Shown here in pieces: positions 1 through 7,204 of a stretch of 64,000 nt of DNA (position 1 is the stretch's first letter; the number at the start of each line of letters is the position of its first letter). This DNA comes from Nitrospirillum iridis (lineage in GTDB: Bacteria > Pseudomonadota > Alphaproteobacteria > Azospirillales > Azospirillaceae). A program made the position numbers and the translations under genes. The notes beneath the pieces were generated by a model, which saw only the letters and a program-made list of their open reading frames with translations, made no database searches and was not told the DNA's origin. The stretch covers positions 186,001 to 250,000 of the forward strand of contig NZ_JACIIZ010000012.1 of assembly GCF_014205765.1 (NCBI RefSeq). Reading direction: 5' to 3'.

Positions 1-74
1 CAGCCGCGTTCCCGCAGCAACCGCGAGAGACGCGCGACGGGGGGCGTGGCCTTGCCGATCAGAAGGGCGCGCAT
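1..74 (-). CDS. N-terminus of a protein cut by the window edge, possibly receiver-like
   Basis: Only the first 24 or so codons are visible. They read MRALLIGKATPPVARLSRLLRERG, a beta-strand then amphipathic helix, as at the start of response-regulator receiver domains. The ATG at 74 has a GGGTGA Shine-Dalgarno-like stretch about 5 bases upstream; an in-frame ATG at 89 is an alternative. It lies 72 bases downstream of, and on the same strand as, an OmpR-like regulator, so the two may be co-transcribed. The family call is weak because nothing beyond the first helix is visible. Confidence 0.4.
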   Translation of the reverse strand, partial: MRALLIGKATPPVARLSRLLRERG

Positions 75-146
75 GGGGATCACCCGCATGGTGGTACCAG
101 TGGGGGAACCTTAGGCCCACGGCCGCCAGCCACGATATCCGGTATA

Positions 147-752
147 TTACCTAACGCCGCCCAGCATATAGCCCCGGTGGCCCCGGGTGTGCAGCGGCAC
201 GGCGGCGCCCAGGGCCCGGCGCAAGCTGTGGATGTGGGCGGCCAGACGATCCGCCGAGTCCCCGGCGTCCGGCCACAGCTGGGCGCGCAGGTCCGCCGCC
301 GGCACCACCTGCCCCGCCCGGCCGGCCAGCACCAGCAGCAGGTCGAAGTCCAAGGGCGCCAAGGCCAGCGGACGGCCCCGGCACAGCGCCACCCGCCGGT
401 CGACATGCAGGGCCAGATCGCCCACGCGCAAGGCCCGGTCCGCCGGCGCCGCCAGCCGCGTCAGCGCCGACAGGGCCGCCGCCACGGCCTCCCCACCCAA
501 GCCCCGGGGCAGCACCATGTGCGCGCCGGCCCGCAGCAGGGCGCGTTCGCCGTCGGCATCCGCATCGGCGAGGCAGAGGCTGGGGACGTCACCGCCCAGC
601 AGCGGAAGCAGGGCGTGAGGGTTGGGGGCGATCAACAGCCGCGCGTCGGGCGCGGAGCCGGCGCTGACATCCCAGCCCAGGACCGCCAACTCCTGGATCA
701 GTTCGCCGGCATCGGCGTTCAGCGCGGTCAAGGCGAGGCGGCCTGTCATCAT
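147..752 (-). CDS. OmpR/PhoB-like winged-helix protein with degenerate receiver domain
   Basis: The 201-residue product has an N-terminal half (about 1-100) with receiver-like alternation. The acidic pocket is absent: the expected phospho-acceptor position lies in a strand reading ARLLIAPNP with no Asp, and the usual late Lys is replaced in LPRG. Residues 105-200 look like an OmpR-type winged helix: an LALAPLDFDLLLVL helix, then RLAAHIHSLRRAL as recognition helix and GHRGYML as the wing. It should bind DNA but probably does not respond to phosphorylation. Two adjacent ATGs (752 and 749) are possible starts. No sensor kinase is visible beside it. The winged-helix assignment is fairly sure; the regulated genes are unknown. 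Confidence 0.7.
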   Translation of the reverse strand: MMTGRLALTALNADAGELIQELAVLGWDVSAGSAPDARLLIAPNPHALLPLLGGDVPSLCLADADADGERALLRAGAHMVLPRGLGGEAVAAALSALTRLAAPADRALRVGDLALHVDRRVALCRGRPLALAPLDFDLLLVLAGRAGQVVPAADLRAQLWPDAGDSADRLAAHIHSLRRALGAAVPLHTRGHRGYMLGGVR

Positions 753-947
753 CCCGTCATGTAAGGGTCAAATGAAATTCACAAGAAAAGCGGTGACCCC
801 TAAGCCCTTATGATCCCGCCATGATCAAGGATACCTGAAATTTCCGTCAGGCTGCCGTCAAGACCCGCCTTCCACCCCGACTGTACCAGCCCGGCACGCG
901 ATTTGGCAAAGCGCCGTCCAAGGCGCCGCGATCAACGAAGGGGGACG

Positions 948-3194
948 ATGATGAGGACGAAGCTGGCGAGGCGCCCGATGCGGGCGCAGCTGATGATGGG
1001 GGCCGCCGCCGCCGTGGCCCTGAGCTCCGTGACCCTGGGTGCCGGCGCGGCCCGCGCCGCCGAGACGCCGGAGGCCGATGGCCCCATCGAGGAAATCAAC
1101 GTCGTCGCCACGGTCATGCACGTGTCGCCGTCCAACGTGCCGCTGGACTCCCTGGAGCCCACCTCCATCGTTCCGGAAGGCTTCCTGCGCGACAACATCG
1201 TGCCGCTGTCCAGCTTCGACGACATGGTGAAGTTCCAGCCCAGCGTCTATGCGCAGAGCCCCAACGGCCCCGGCCTGGGCAAGGCGGAAACGTTGAGCCT
1301 GCGCGGCTTCCAGGACAGCCAGTTCAACATCACCTTCGACGGCATCCCCTTCGGCGACGCCACCGACCTGCACCACACCAGCTCCGCCCTGTTCGTCGCC
1401 CACGACATGGGCGAGGCGGAGGTGGATCGTGGCCCCGGCACAGCGTCCACCATCGGCAAGGCCACCTTCGGCGGCACCCTGGGCTTCCGTTCCAAGACCC
1501 CGTCGGAAGACCCGTCCGTCACCGCCTATGCCACCTACGGCAGCTGGAACACCAAGGGCATCGGCGGTGAGATCGACACCGGCCGCACCGTGGTCGGCCG
1601 CATGTTCTTCGACGTGCAGCACACCACCTCCGACGGCTATCTGACCCACGCGGCGGAAGAGCGCACCAACTACTTCTTCAAGGACCAGCTGGACATCGGC
1701 GAGAAGACGGTGGTGACGCTGGCGGCCAGCAAGAACCACTCCTTCGAATACACGACGCAAGGCGCCACCCTGGCCGACATCGCCAAATACGGCGACAATT
1801 ACGGCCTGGGCGACAATCCGAAGCTGCAGTCCTATTACAAATACCAGCCCAGCCGCTACAGCTCCGACTTCGAATACATCCGGGTCCAGTCGGAACTGAC
1901 GGACAGCTTCAAGCTGGACAACACGACCTACACCAACGGCTTCGGCCACCACTATCAGGAATCCAAGGACGCCAGTGACAACAACGCCGCCGACAACGGC
2001 GTCACCTTCTACAACGCCGCTGGCAAGAAGGTGGCCACATATGCCAACGACATCCCGGGCAAGGAAGCCAACGCCAACTACCGCACCTTCGGCGACACCT
2101 TCCGCCTGACCGACAGCCTGTCCTTCGGCGACATCAAGGCGGGCGTCTGGTACGACCGCCAGCTGGACCACCGCCATTCCGAAACCATCGACTGGACCCA
2201 GGGCGCCATTTGGGCCCCGACGAAATACGGCACGGCCTACAGCTATAAATACCGCGACGTGAACACCACCTGGCAGCCCTATGCCGAACTCGACTGGAAG
2301 GTCACGCCGGACCTGACCCTGGTGCCGGGGGTGAAGGTGACCAGCTTCACCCGCGACGTCGAGGCGCTGTACAACAAGACCAAGCCGCCGGCGCCGCTGA
2401 ACTACAGCGAGACCTACACCGAGGCCCAGCCCTCCATCGCCGCCCACTACACCCTCCAGGAGGGCTGGACCGCCTACGCCCAGGTGGCCAAGGGCTTCCT
2501 GGCGCCGCCCATTGACGTCTTCCAGGTGACCAAGATCGCCTCGATCAAGCCGGAGGAGACCTGGAACTACCAGATCGGCACCGCCGTGCAGCGCGGCCGC
2601 TGGATGGTCGGCGTCGACGCCTACTACATCGATTTCTCCAACTACATCTCCACCAGCCAGGTGCCGGGCACGACGGAGACCACCTTCGTCAACGGCGCCG
2701 GTGTCATCTACAAGGGCCTGGAGGGGGAGGCGCAGTACGCCCTGACCGACGCCCTGTCGCTCTACGCCAACGCCAGCCTGAACCGCGCGCAGTACAAGAA
2801 CACCAACGTCTGGGTGGCGGACACGCCGCAATGGATGGCCACCACCGGCGTCATGTACGACAGCCGCGACGGCCTGTACTTCTCCGCCATCGGCAAGGTG
2901 GTGGGGCCGTTCTATGGCCAGGACAACACCACCGACGCCGCCACCGGCCAGCCCGATTTCGCCAACGCCTACCGCATCCACGCCGGCTTCGTCGCCGACG
3001 TGTCGGTGGGCTGGCGCCTCAAGGACCTGGGCTATCACCTGCTGGACGTCACCCCCAGCCTGAAGATCGGCAACCTGTTCGACACCCACCGCATCAACGG
3101 CTTCGCCGGCACGCAGTCCGCCACCGGCCAGGCGCTGTACTGGACGACGCCGGGCCGCAGCGTGTTCTTCAACCTGTCGGTCACGGGGTGGTGA
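948..3194 (+). CDS. TonB-dependent outer-membrane receptor
   Basis: The protein has about 748 residues. It has an N-terminal signal peptide (MMRTKLARRPMRAQ, hydrophobic run, cleavage near AARAAE), a TonB-box-like IEEINVVAT, a plug domain (ETLSLRGFQDSQFNITFDGIPFGD, then DRGPGTAS) and a long C-terminal beta-barrel ending in an aromatic residue (SVTGW). The open frame extends upstream to a TTG at 903, but ATG 948/951 is preferred: GAAGGGGG lies just upstream and the signal peptide then starts properly. The next gene on the strand is an exported histidine acid phosphatase. An inference is that the receptor imports the organic ligand or phosphate product, or another nutrient released outside the cell. 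The substrate cannot be read from sequence, and no Fur-like box was seen upstream. Confidence 0.9.
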   Translation: MMRTKLARRPMRAQLMMGAAAAVALSSVTLGAGAARAAETPEADGPIEEINVVATVMHVSPSNVPLDSLEPTSIVPEGFLRDNIVPLSSFDDMVKFQPSVYAQSPNGPGLGKAETLSLRGFQDSQFNITFDGIPFGDATDLHHTSSALFVAHDMGEAEVDRGPGTASTIGKATFGGTLGFRSKTPSEDPSVTAYATYGSWNTKGIGGEIDTGRTVVGRMFFDVQHTTSDGYLTHAAEERTNYFFKDQLDIGEKTVVTLAASKNHSFEYTTQGATLADIAKYGDNYGLGDNPKLQSYYKYQPSRYSSDFEYIRVQSELTDSFKLDNTTYTNGFGHHYQESKDASDNNAADNGVTFYNAAGKKVATYANDIPGKEANANYRTFGDTFRLTDSLSFGDIKAGVWYDRQLDHRHSETIDWTQGAIWAPTKYGTAYSYKYRDVNTTWQPYAELDWKVTPDLTLVPGVKVTSFTRDVEALYNKTKPPAPLNYSETYTEAQPSIAAHYTLQEGWTAYAQVAKGFLAPPIDVFQVTKIASIKPEETWNYQIGTAVQRGRWMVGVDAYYIDFSNYISTSQVPGTTETTFVNGAGVIYKGLEGEAQYALTDALSLYANASLNRAQYKNTNVWVADTPQWMATTGVMYDSRDGLYFSAIGKVVGPFYGQDNTTDAATGQPDFANAYRIHAGFVADVSVGWRLKDLGYHLLDVTPSLKIGNLFDTHRINGFAGTQSATGQALYWTTPGRSVFFNLSVTGW

Positions 3195-3210
3195 TGCGCG
3201 GCACGGCCTT

Positions 3211-3335
3211 ATACCAGCGGCATTTGATCGTGACCTCTCAAACGCCCCTCAAACGCCGGCGGCCACATCCGTGGCCTTGGCTATCCTCGCTGCGCCCTGC
3301 GGTGCTCGCTCCGGCGGACGCCGTCGCGTCCTGCG
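3211..3335 (+). repeat. Intergenic hairpin repeat, copy 1
   Basis: The copy starts with ATACCAGCGGCATTTGATC and a near-perfect hairpin (GGCATTTGA ... TCAAACGCC). The shared core follows: CCTCAAACGCCGGC, a hairpin GGCCAC-ATCC-GTGGCC at 3261-3276, then TTGGCTATCCTC. The 3' third has diverged from the other copies (12318, 26052, 35079 and 61821). It lies between the TonB receptor and the phosphatase, so it may attenuate or process a shared transcript. Confidence 0.75.
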
Positions 3336-3340
3336 GCGGC

Positions 3341-4657
3341 ATGAGGCGGAAGCTCATGCCGCTGGTGTCATCCCTGGCCCTGGCGGCTGGCCTCGTCCTG
3401 GCTGGCCCCGCCTCGGCCGACACCCCCGCGACGCCCCCGGCTGCCCCCGGCCTGGTGCTGGAGCGGGTGGTGATGCTGTCCCGCCACGGCGTGCGCAGCC
3501 CCACCAAGGGGCCGGCGGAATTGCGCCGCCATTCCGACCAGGACTGGCCGGCATGGCCCGTGGGCCAGGGCATCCTGACCCCCCACGGCGCCGACGCCAT
3601 CCGCCAGCTGGGCGTCTATCTGGGCGATCTGTACCGCCAGCGGGGCCTGCTGGGCGCGGACCGGTGTCCCGCCGGCGACACCGTCTTCGTCTGGGGCGAC
3701 AGCGGTGACCAGCGCACCCGCGCCAGCGCCCAGGCCCTGGCCGACGGCATCGCCCCCGGCTGCGGGTTGAAAAACCACGGGCGGGCGCCGGACAGCCAGG
3801 ACGTGCTGTTCGACGCGGCGTCGGGCGGCATCTGCCCCCTGGACCCGGCGGAGGCGGAGAAGGCGCTGGCGGCGGCCAACGGCGGTGACATCGCCGCCGT
3901 GCCGGCCGCCATCGCCCCGGCGCTGGCGGCGTTGGTGCGGGTGGTGGCGCCCAAGGCCTGCGCGGCCGGTTCCCCGACCGGCGGGCAGGCCTGCTTCGCC
4001 ACCGGCCCGGTCAAGCTGGTGGACAAGGGCGGTGAGGTGAAGCTGGACGGCCCTCTGGCCCGGGGTGCCATGCTGGCGGAAAGCATCTTCCTGGAATACG
4101 TGCAGGGCATGCCCACCGCCCAGGTGGGCTGGGGCCGGGCCGGCACGCCGGAGGCCCTGGCCGCCATCCTGCCGGTGCATGATTACCAGGCCGACCTGAC
4201 CCGCCGCACGCCCTATATCGCCAGCCACAACGGCGCGCTGCTGGCCCGTCAGATCGTGGCGGCGGTGACGGGTGAGGTTCCGGCCGCCGGCGGCCCGCTC
4301 GCGCCCGTGCCGGCGGGGGCCCGGCTGATCTCCATCCTGGGGCACGACACCAACCTGTCCAACGTGGCGGGCCTGCTGGGGCTGGACTGGACCCTGCCCG
4401 GCCAGCCGGACAAGACGGCGCCGGACACCACCCTGGCGTTCGAGGTCAGCCGCGATCCGGCGACGGGCAAGCGCTATGTCCATGTCGCGCTGTACTACCA
4501 AACGCTGGAGGACCTGCGGCAAGCCGCCGCCCTGACGGCGGCGCATCCGGCGGGTAAGGTCGATCTGCCCCTGCCCGCCTGCGGCGGTGACCGCTGCACG
4601 GTGGAGGATTTCGCCGCGCTGGTGCGCAAGGCGGTACCGCCGGCCTGCTGGCGGTAG
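3341..4657 (+). CDS. Exported histidine acid phosphatase (phytase / glucose-1-phosphatase clade)
   Basis: The enzyme has about 438 residues and belongs to the clade-2 histidine phosphatases, which hydrolyse phosphomonoesters such as phytate or sugar phosphates in the periplasm. It has a signal peptide (MRRKLMPLVSSLALAAGLVL, cleavage after PASA). The catalytic signature is SRHGVRSPT near residue 50, and the C-terminal proton-donor motif is GHDTNLSN. ATG 3341 supplies the positively charged n-region. ATG 3356 has a better ribosome site (GAGGCGGA) and is the alternative start. The frame stays open far upstream but only as a shadow of the receptor gene. Pairing with a TonB receptor suggests phosphorus scavenging. 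Substrate specificity is not determined. Confidence 0.88.
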   Translation: MRRKLMPLVSSLALAAGLVLAGPASADTPATPPAAPGLVLERVVMLSRHGVRSPTKGPAELRRHSDQDWPAWPVGQGILTPHGADAIRQLGVYLGDLYRQRGLLGADRCPAGDTVFVWGDSGDQRTRASAQALADGIAPGCGLKNHGRAPDSQDVLFDAASGGICPLDPAEAEKALAAANGGDIAAVPAAIAPALAALVRVVAPKACAAGSPTGGQACFATGPVKLVDKGGEVKLDGPLARGAMLAESIFLEYVQGMPTAQVGWGRAGTPEALAAILPVHDYQADLTRRTPYIASHNGALLARQIVAAVTGEVPAAGGPLAPVPAGARLISILGHDTNLSNVAGLLGLDWTLPGQPDKTAPDTTLAFEVSRDPATGKRYVHVALYYQTLEDLRQAAALTAAHPAGKVDLPLPACGGDRCTVEDFAALVRKAVPPACWR

Positions 4658-4673
4658 GGGCAGGACAGAACTG

Positions 4674-4754
4674 ACGGGCGGCGACCCCATCATCCGCCGC
4701 CCGTGAGGGATGGGCGGGGCGGTACTGCGGAGCCGCCCCGCCTTTCGTCTTTCT
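4674..4754 (+). terminator. Tandem hairpins, the second with T-rich tail
   Basis: The first hairpin has 10-bp arms at 4674-4683 and 4695-4704. The second has 10-bp arms GGCGGGGCGG (4713-4722) and CCGCCCCGCC (4733-4742) and is followed by TTTCGTCTTTCT. This is an intrinsic terminator closing the receptor/phosphatase unit and insulating the iteron region beyond it. Confidence 0.75.
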
Positions 4755-4771
4755 GAGCCGCCCTCGGCAGG

Positions 4772-5004
4772 GGCCGGTAAAGTCCGAATCCCCATCCCCC
4801 ACCCAACCCAAGGCCGGTAAAGTCCGAGTCCAGGAAAAAATGCCGGGGCGGGACAGCCCCGCCCTCCCGGCAGGGCCGGTAAAGTCCGTGTGGATCCGGC
4901 GGGCGCGGATTTGCGCCGGCGCGCCCGCCGCCCGCCGCCCCTTCGGCGCGACCACCCCCGGCCGAAAACGCCCGGTTTTCCGTCGACAGGGCCGGTAAAG
5001 TCCG
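4772..5004 (+). repeat. Forward iteron array (4 copies)
   Basis: Identical copies of GGCCGGTAAAGTCCG lie at 4772-4786, 4812-4826, 4874-4888 and 4990-5004. Spacing is irregular (40, 62 and 116 bases start to start), so they are not on a constant helical phase. They are probable RepA binding sites. Confidence 0.85.
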
Positions 5005-5089
5005 TGCCGGGGCCGGAGTCGCCCCCGCCTTCGAGTCCCCTGGAGTCGTCCGCAGGATCCCATTCCGGGTGATTCGTCACGATTCGGCT

Positions 5090-5274
5090 CGGACTTTACC
5101 GGCCCAGTGGAAGTTATCCACAGAATCGACGTGCCTCCCCCCGGACTTTACCGGCCACAAGATGTGTCGGCGGCGGTGGCGCGCATGGAAAGAAGTCTTT
5201 TCCCCCGGACTTTGCCGGCCGGTCTCCGGACTCTACCGGCCCGACTCGGGATTATTTCCCGGACTTAACCGGCA
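5090..5274 (-). repeat. Inverted iteron array (5 copies)
   Basis: The same 15-mer lies in reverse orientation (CGGACTTTACCGGCC) at 5090-5104 and 5142-5156 (perfect), 5206-5220 and 5227-5241 (one mismatch each) and 5260-5274 (two mismatches). The copies become less perfect toward the rep gene. The two arrays face each other around 5005-5089. Confidence 0.85.
5114..5122 (+). promoter_or_regulatory. DnaA box
   Basis: TTATCCACA is a perfect match to the strong DnaA box consensus. It sits between the first two inverted iterons. Iteron origins commonly need host DnaA, so the position fits a helper role in opening this origin. Confidence 0.8.
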
Positions 5275-5313
5275 CATCAAATAACAGACTCCAAATACCC
5301 CACAAATAGCGGG

Positions 5314-5328
5314 GGCCGGTAAAGTCCG
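5314..5328 (+). promoter_or_regulatory. Isolated iteron, probable rep operator
   Basis: A perfect forward iteron stands alone about 90 bases before the rep start codon, in the place of the rep promoter. Iteron Rep proteins often repress their own gene through such a copy. That role here is inferred. Confidence 0.6.
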
Positions 5329-5418
5329 ACCTAGATTTAGTGATTTCGCTTTGGAACACTCCAGCCATCAACCGACACGAACCGACCGTAACCATCCGAC
5401 TGGCAGGGGGCTGCAGCC

Positions 5419-6351
5419 ATGGCCGACATACACCGTCTCATCCTGGAACATGGGGTGGACCGGGCGCGGGAAATGGCGACCAGCAAGACCGGCCGGACCC
5501 TGGTGGACGTGGCCGCCGCCATGCTGGCCCAGGAAGAGGACAGCATGGGCATCACCCATGCCGGCTTCGCTTTGACCAGCCTGCCCCACCGCTCCATCGA
5601 CAAGGGACCGGAGCCCGAGTACCACCGCAAGGAAACGGGGCGCTGCACCCTGATCGTACAGAGCGGCCGGCATGGCGACGGCAGCCTGGTGGGCGTGCCC
5701 TATGGCGCCAAGGCGCGCATGATCCTGCTGTATCTGCAGACGGAGGCGCTGAAGACCAATTCCCGCCAGGTGGAACTGGGCAAGAGCTGGCACTCCTGGC
5801 TGAAGGCCATGGGGGAGAGCCCCGGCGGCAAGACCTATCGCCTGGTGATGGAACAGGCGCAGCGCATCACCGCCTGCAGCCTGCAATTCCTGTGGGAGAC
5901 GGACGCCTCCGTCACCCGGCAGAACGCCGGCTTCGTCAACAACTCCATCCTGTTCAAGTCCAACCCCGACCAGCGCCAGGTGGCCCTGTTCCAGGATGTG
6001 ATCGAGCTGAACGAAAGCTTCTACGACAGCCTGAAGCAGCACGCCGTGCCGGTGTCTGAAGCGGCCCTGCGCCACATCAGCGCCAGCAGCACCGCCATCG
6101 ACGTCTACATCTGGCTGGCCTATCGCCTGCACGTGCTGAACCAGGCGACGCCGGTGCGCTGGGCGGCGCTCCGCCGCCAGTTCGGCGAGCATTACGCCAA
6201 GCTCAGCCACTTCAAACCGGTGTTCCTGGACGCCCTGGCGCTGGCCACCGCCGTCTATCCCGAAGCGAAGGTGGAGATCGCCGACGATGGCATCGTCCTG
6301 CACCCCTCGCGCCCGCCCATCGCCCGGCGCGAGGCGGCGCTGATCGCGTAA
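5419..6351 (+). CDS. repA: RepA-family plasmid replication initiator
   Basis: The 310-residue protein resembles the plasmid-encoded RepA family of Alphaproteobacteria. It has the core GVPYGAKARMILLYLQTEAL (about 93-112), a serine/glycine-rich turn then QAQRITACSLQFLWE, a second segment LNESFYDSLKQHAVPVSEAAL and IDVYIWLAYRL, and a C-terminal winged-helix-like stretch. It should bind the iterons upstream and open the origin. ATG 5419 has GGGGG about 8 bases upstream. The gene ends 18 bases before a convergent outer-membrane protein gene. No parA/parB partition genes or mobility genes adjoin it, which is unusual for a free plasmid and points to a replicon captured in, or adopted by, the chromosome. 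Confidence 0.85.
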   Translation: MADIHRLILEHGVDRAREMATSKTGRTLVDVAAAMLAQEEDSMGITHAGFALTSLPHRSIDKGPEPEYHRKETGRCTLIVQSGRHGDGSLVGVPYGAKARMILLYLQTEALKTNSRQVELGKSWHSWLKAMGESPGGKTYRLVMEQAQRITACSLQFLWETDASVTRQNAGFVNNSILFKSNPDQRQVALFQDVIELNESFYDSLKQHAVPVSEAALRHISASSTAIDVYIWLAYRLHVLNQATPVRWAALRRQFGEHYAKLSHFKPVFLDALALATAVYPEAKVEIADDGIVLHPSRPPIARREAALIA

Positions 6352-6369
6352 GACCAGCGCCGTCGCCCA

Positions 6370-7029
6370 TCAGATGCGGAAGGCCAGGGCCAGCCGCACC
6401 TGGTTCTGCCGCATGGTGCCGCTGACGGCGTTGCCCAGGCTGCCGGTCCCGTCGGTCTTCCCCAGGTCGACATAGCGGTATTCCACCTTCAGGCGGAACG
6501 CATCCAGGGGCAGCGGCACCTCCGCCCCAGCGCCCAAGGTCCAACCCGCCTGGGTGTGGCTGAAGTCGATCGACGATCCCGGCCCATCGGTGCGGTAGGT
6601 GTGCAACCGCACGTCACCCGCCGCCACCCCGCCCAGGGCGTAGGGCAGGAAACCCAATCCCAGGTCATAACCAGCGCGGACCACACCCGTGGCCAGCCAG
6701 CCGTTGTGGGTGGTGTAATTGTAATCGGGCGAGGGGTTGTGCGCCGTGATGTCGCCGCTGCCGCTGGCGATGTCGCCCTCCACCCCCACCAGCAGGCGGC
6801 CGACCTGCAGGCCATAGCCCAGACCGGCACCGCCGGAAACCTGGTTTCCCGAATGGTCGCCGGTCGTGCGGCCATTGGTCAGGTCCTGTCGCGCCTGGCC
6901 AGCGGCGTCGCCGATGAAGCCCTGTACGTACAGGCCGCCCCATGACGCCCCCTCCTGCGCCGACGCGGCCCCCGACGCGACCACCATCGCCACCGCGGCG
7001 GCCCACCCCATCACACCCAGCTTGCGCAT
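6370..7029 (-). CDS. Outer-membrane beta-barrel protein (small porin/OmpA-like barrel)
   Basis: The 219-residue protein has a clear signal peptide (MRKLGVMGWAAAVAMVVASG, cleavage near ASAQ). The mature part has the alternating aromatic/glycine strands of eight-stranded barrels: WGGLYVQGFIG at the start, GLGYGLQVGRLLVGVEGDI, LKVEYRYVDLGK near the end, and a C-terminal strand VRLALAFRI. Related barrels are often labelled outer-membrane protein or immunogenic porin. ATG 7029 is chosen because AAGGAAA precedes it and it opens the signal peptide; the frame continues 33 bases upstream. Role unknown. Confidence 0.8.
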   Translation of the reverse strand: MRKLGVMGWAAAVAMVVASGAASAQEGASWGGLYVQGFIGDAAGQARQDLTNGRTTGDHSGNQVSGGAGLGYGLQVGRLLVGVEGDIASGSGDITAHNPSPDYNYTTHNGWLATGVVRAGYDLGLGFLPYALGGVAAGDVRLHTYRTDGPGSSIDFSHTQAGWTLGAGAEVPLPLDAFRLKVEYRYVDLGKTDGTGSLGNAVSGTMRQNQVRLALAFRI

Positions 7030-7204
7030 AAAAGTTTCCTTGTTTAACCAACAGAGACGCAAGCGTTATGGTTTCCCGTCACAGAGTTGCAGTCACCGTG
7101 GTGTCGCACCCCGGGCGCCCGAATGTCGCACCCCGGTTCCCACCATCGCTGGCGCGCGGGACCGCGCCCGCCTACACTACCCGGGCGTGTAGAGGCGGGA
7201 CGGG

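Larger units (their letters stand above)
4772..5328. other. Iteron-type plasmid-like origin of replication
   Basis: This non-coding stretch upstream of the RepA gene holds ten copies of a 15-bp iteron (GGCCGGTAAAGTCCG): four forward, five inverted, and one forward just before rep. A consensus DnaA box lies at 5114-5122. A comparatively AT-rich stretch (about 5247-5310) between the inverted array and the last iteron is a candidate unwinding element. This is the architecture of Rep/iteron plasmid origins. Activity in the chromosome is not known. Confidence 0.82.

Noticed and set aside
2831-3340. A long N-terminal extension of the acid phosphatase
   Set aside because: The frame is open but overlaps the receptor gene in another frame, and a complete signal peptide begins at 3341.
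4772-5328. CRISPR array
   Set aside because: The 15-mers are too short, occur in both orientations, and have irregular spacing; a rep gene follows. Iterons explain them.
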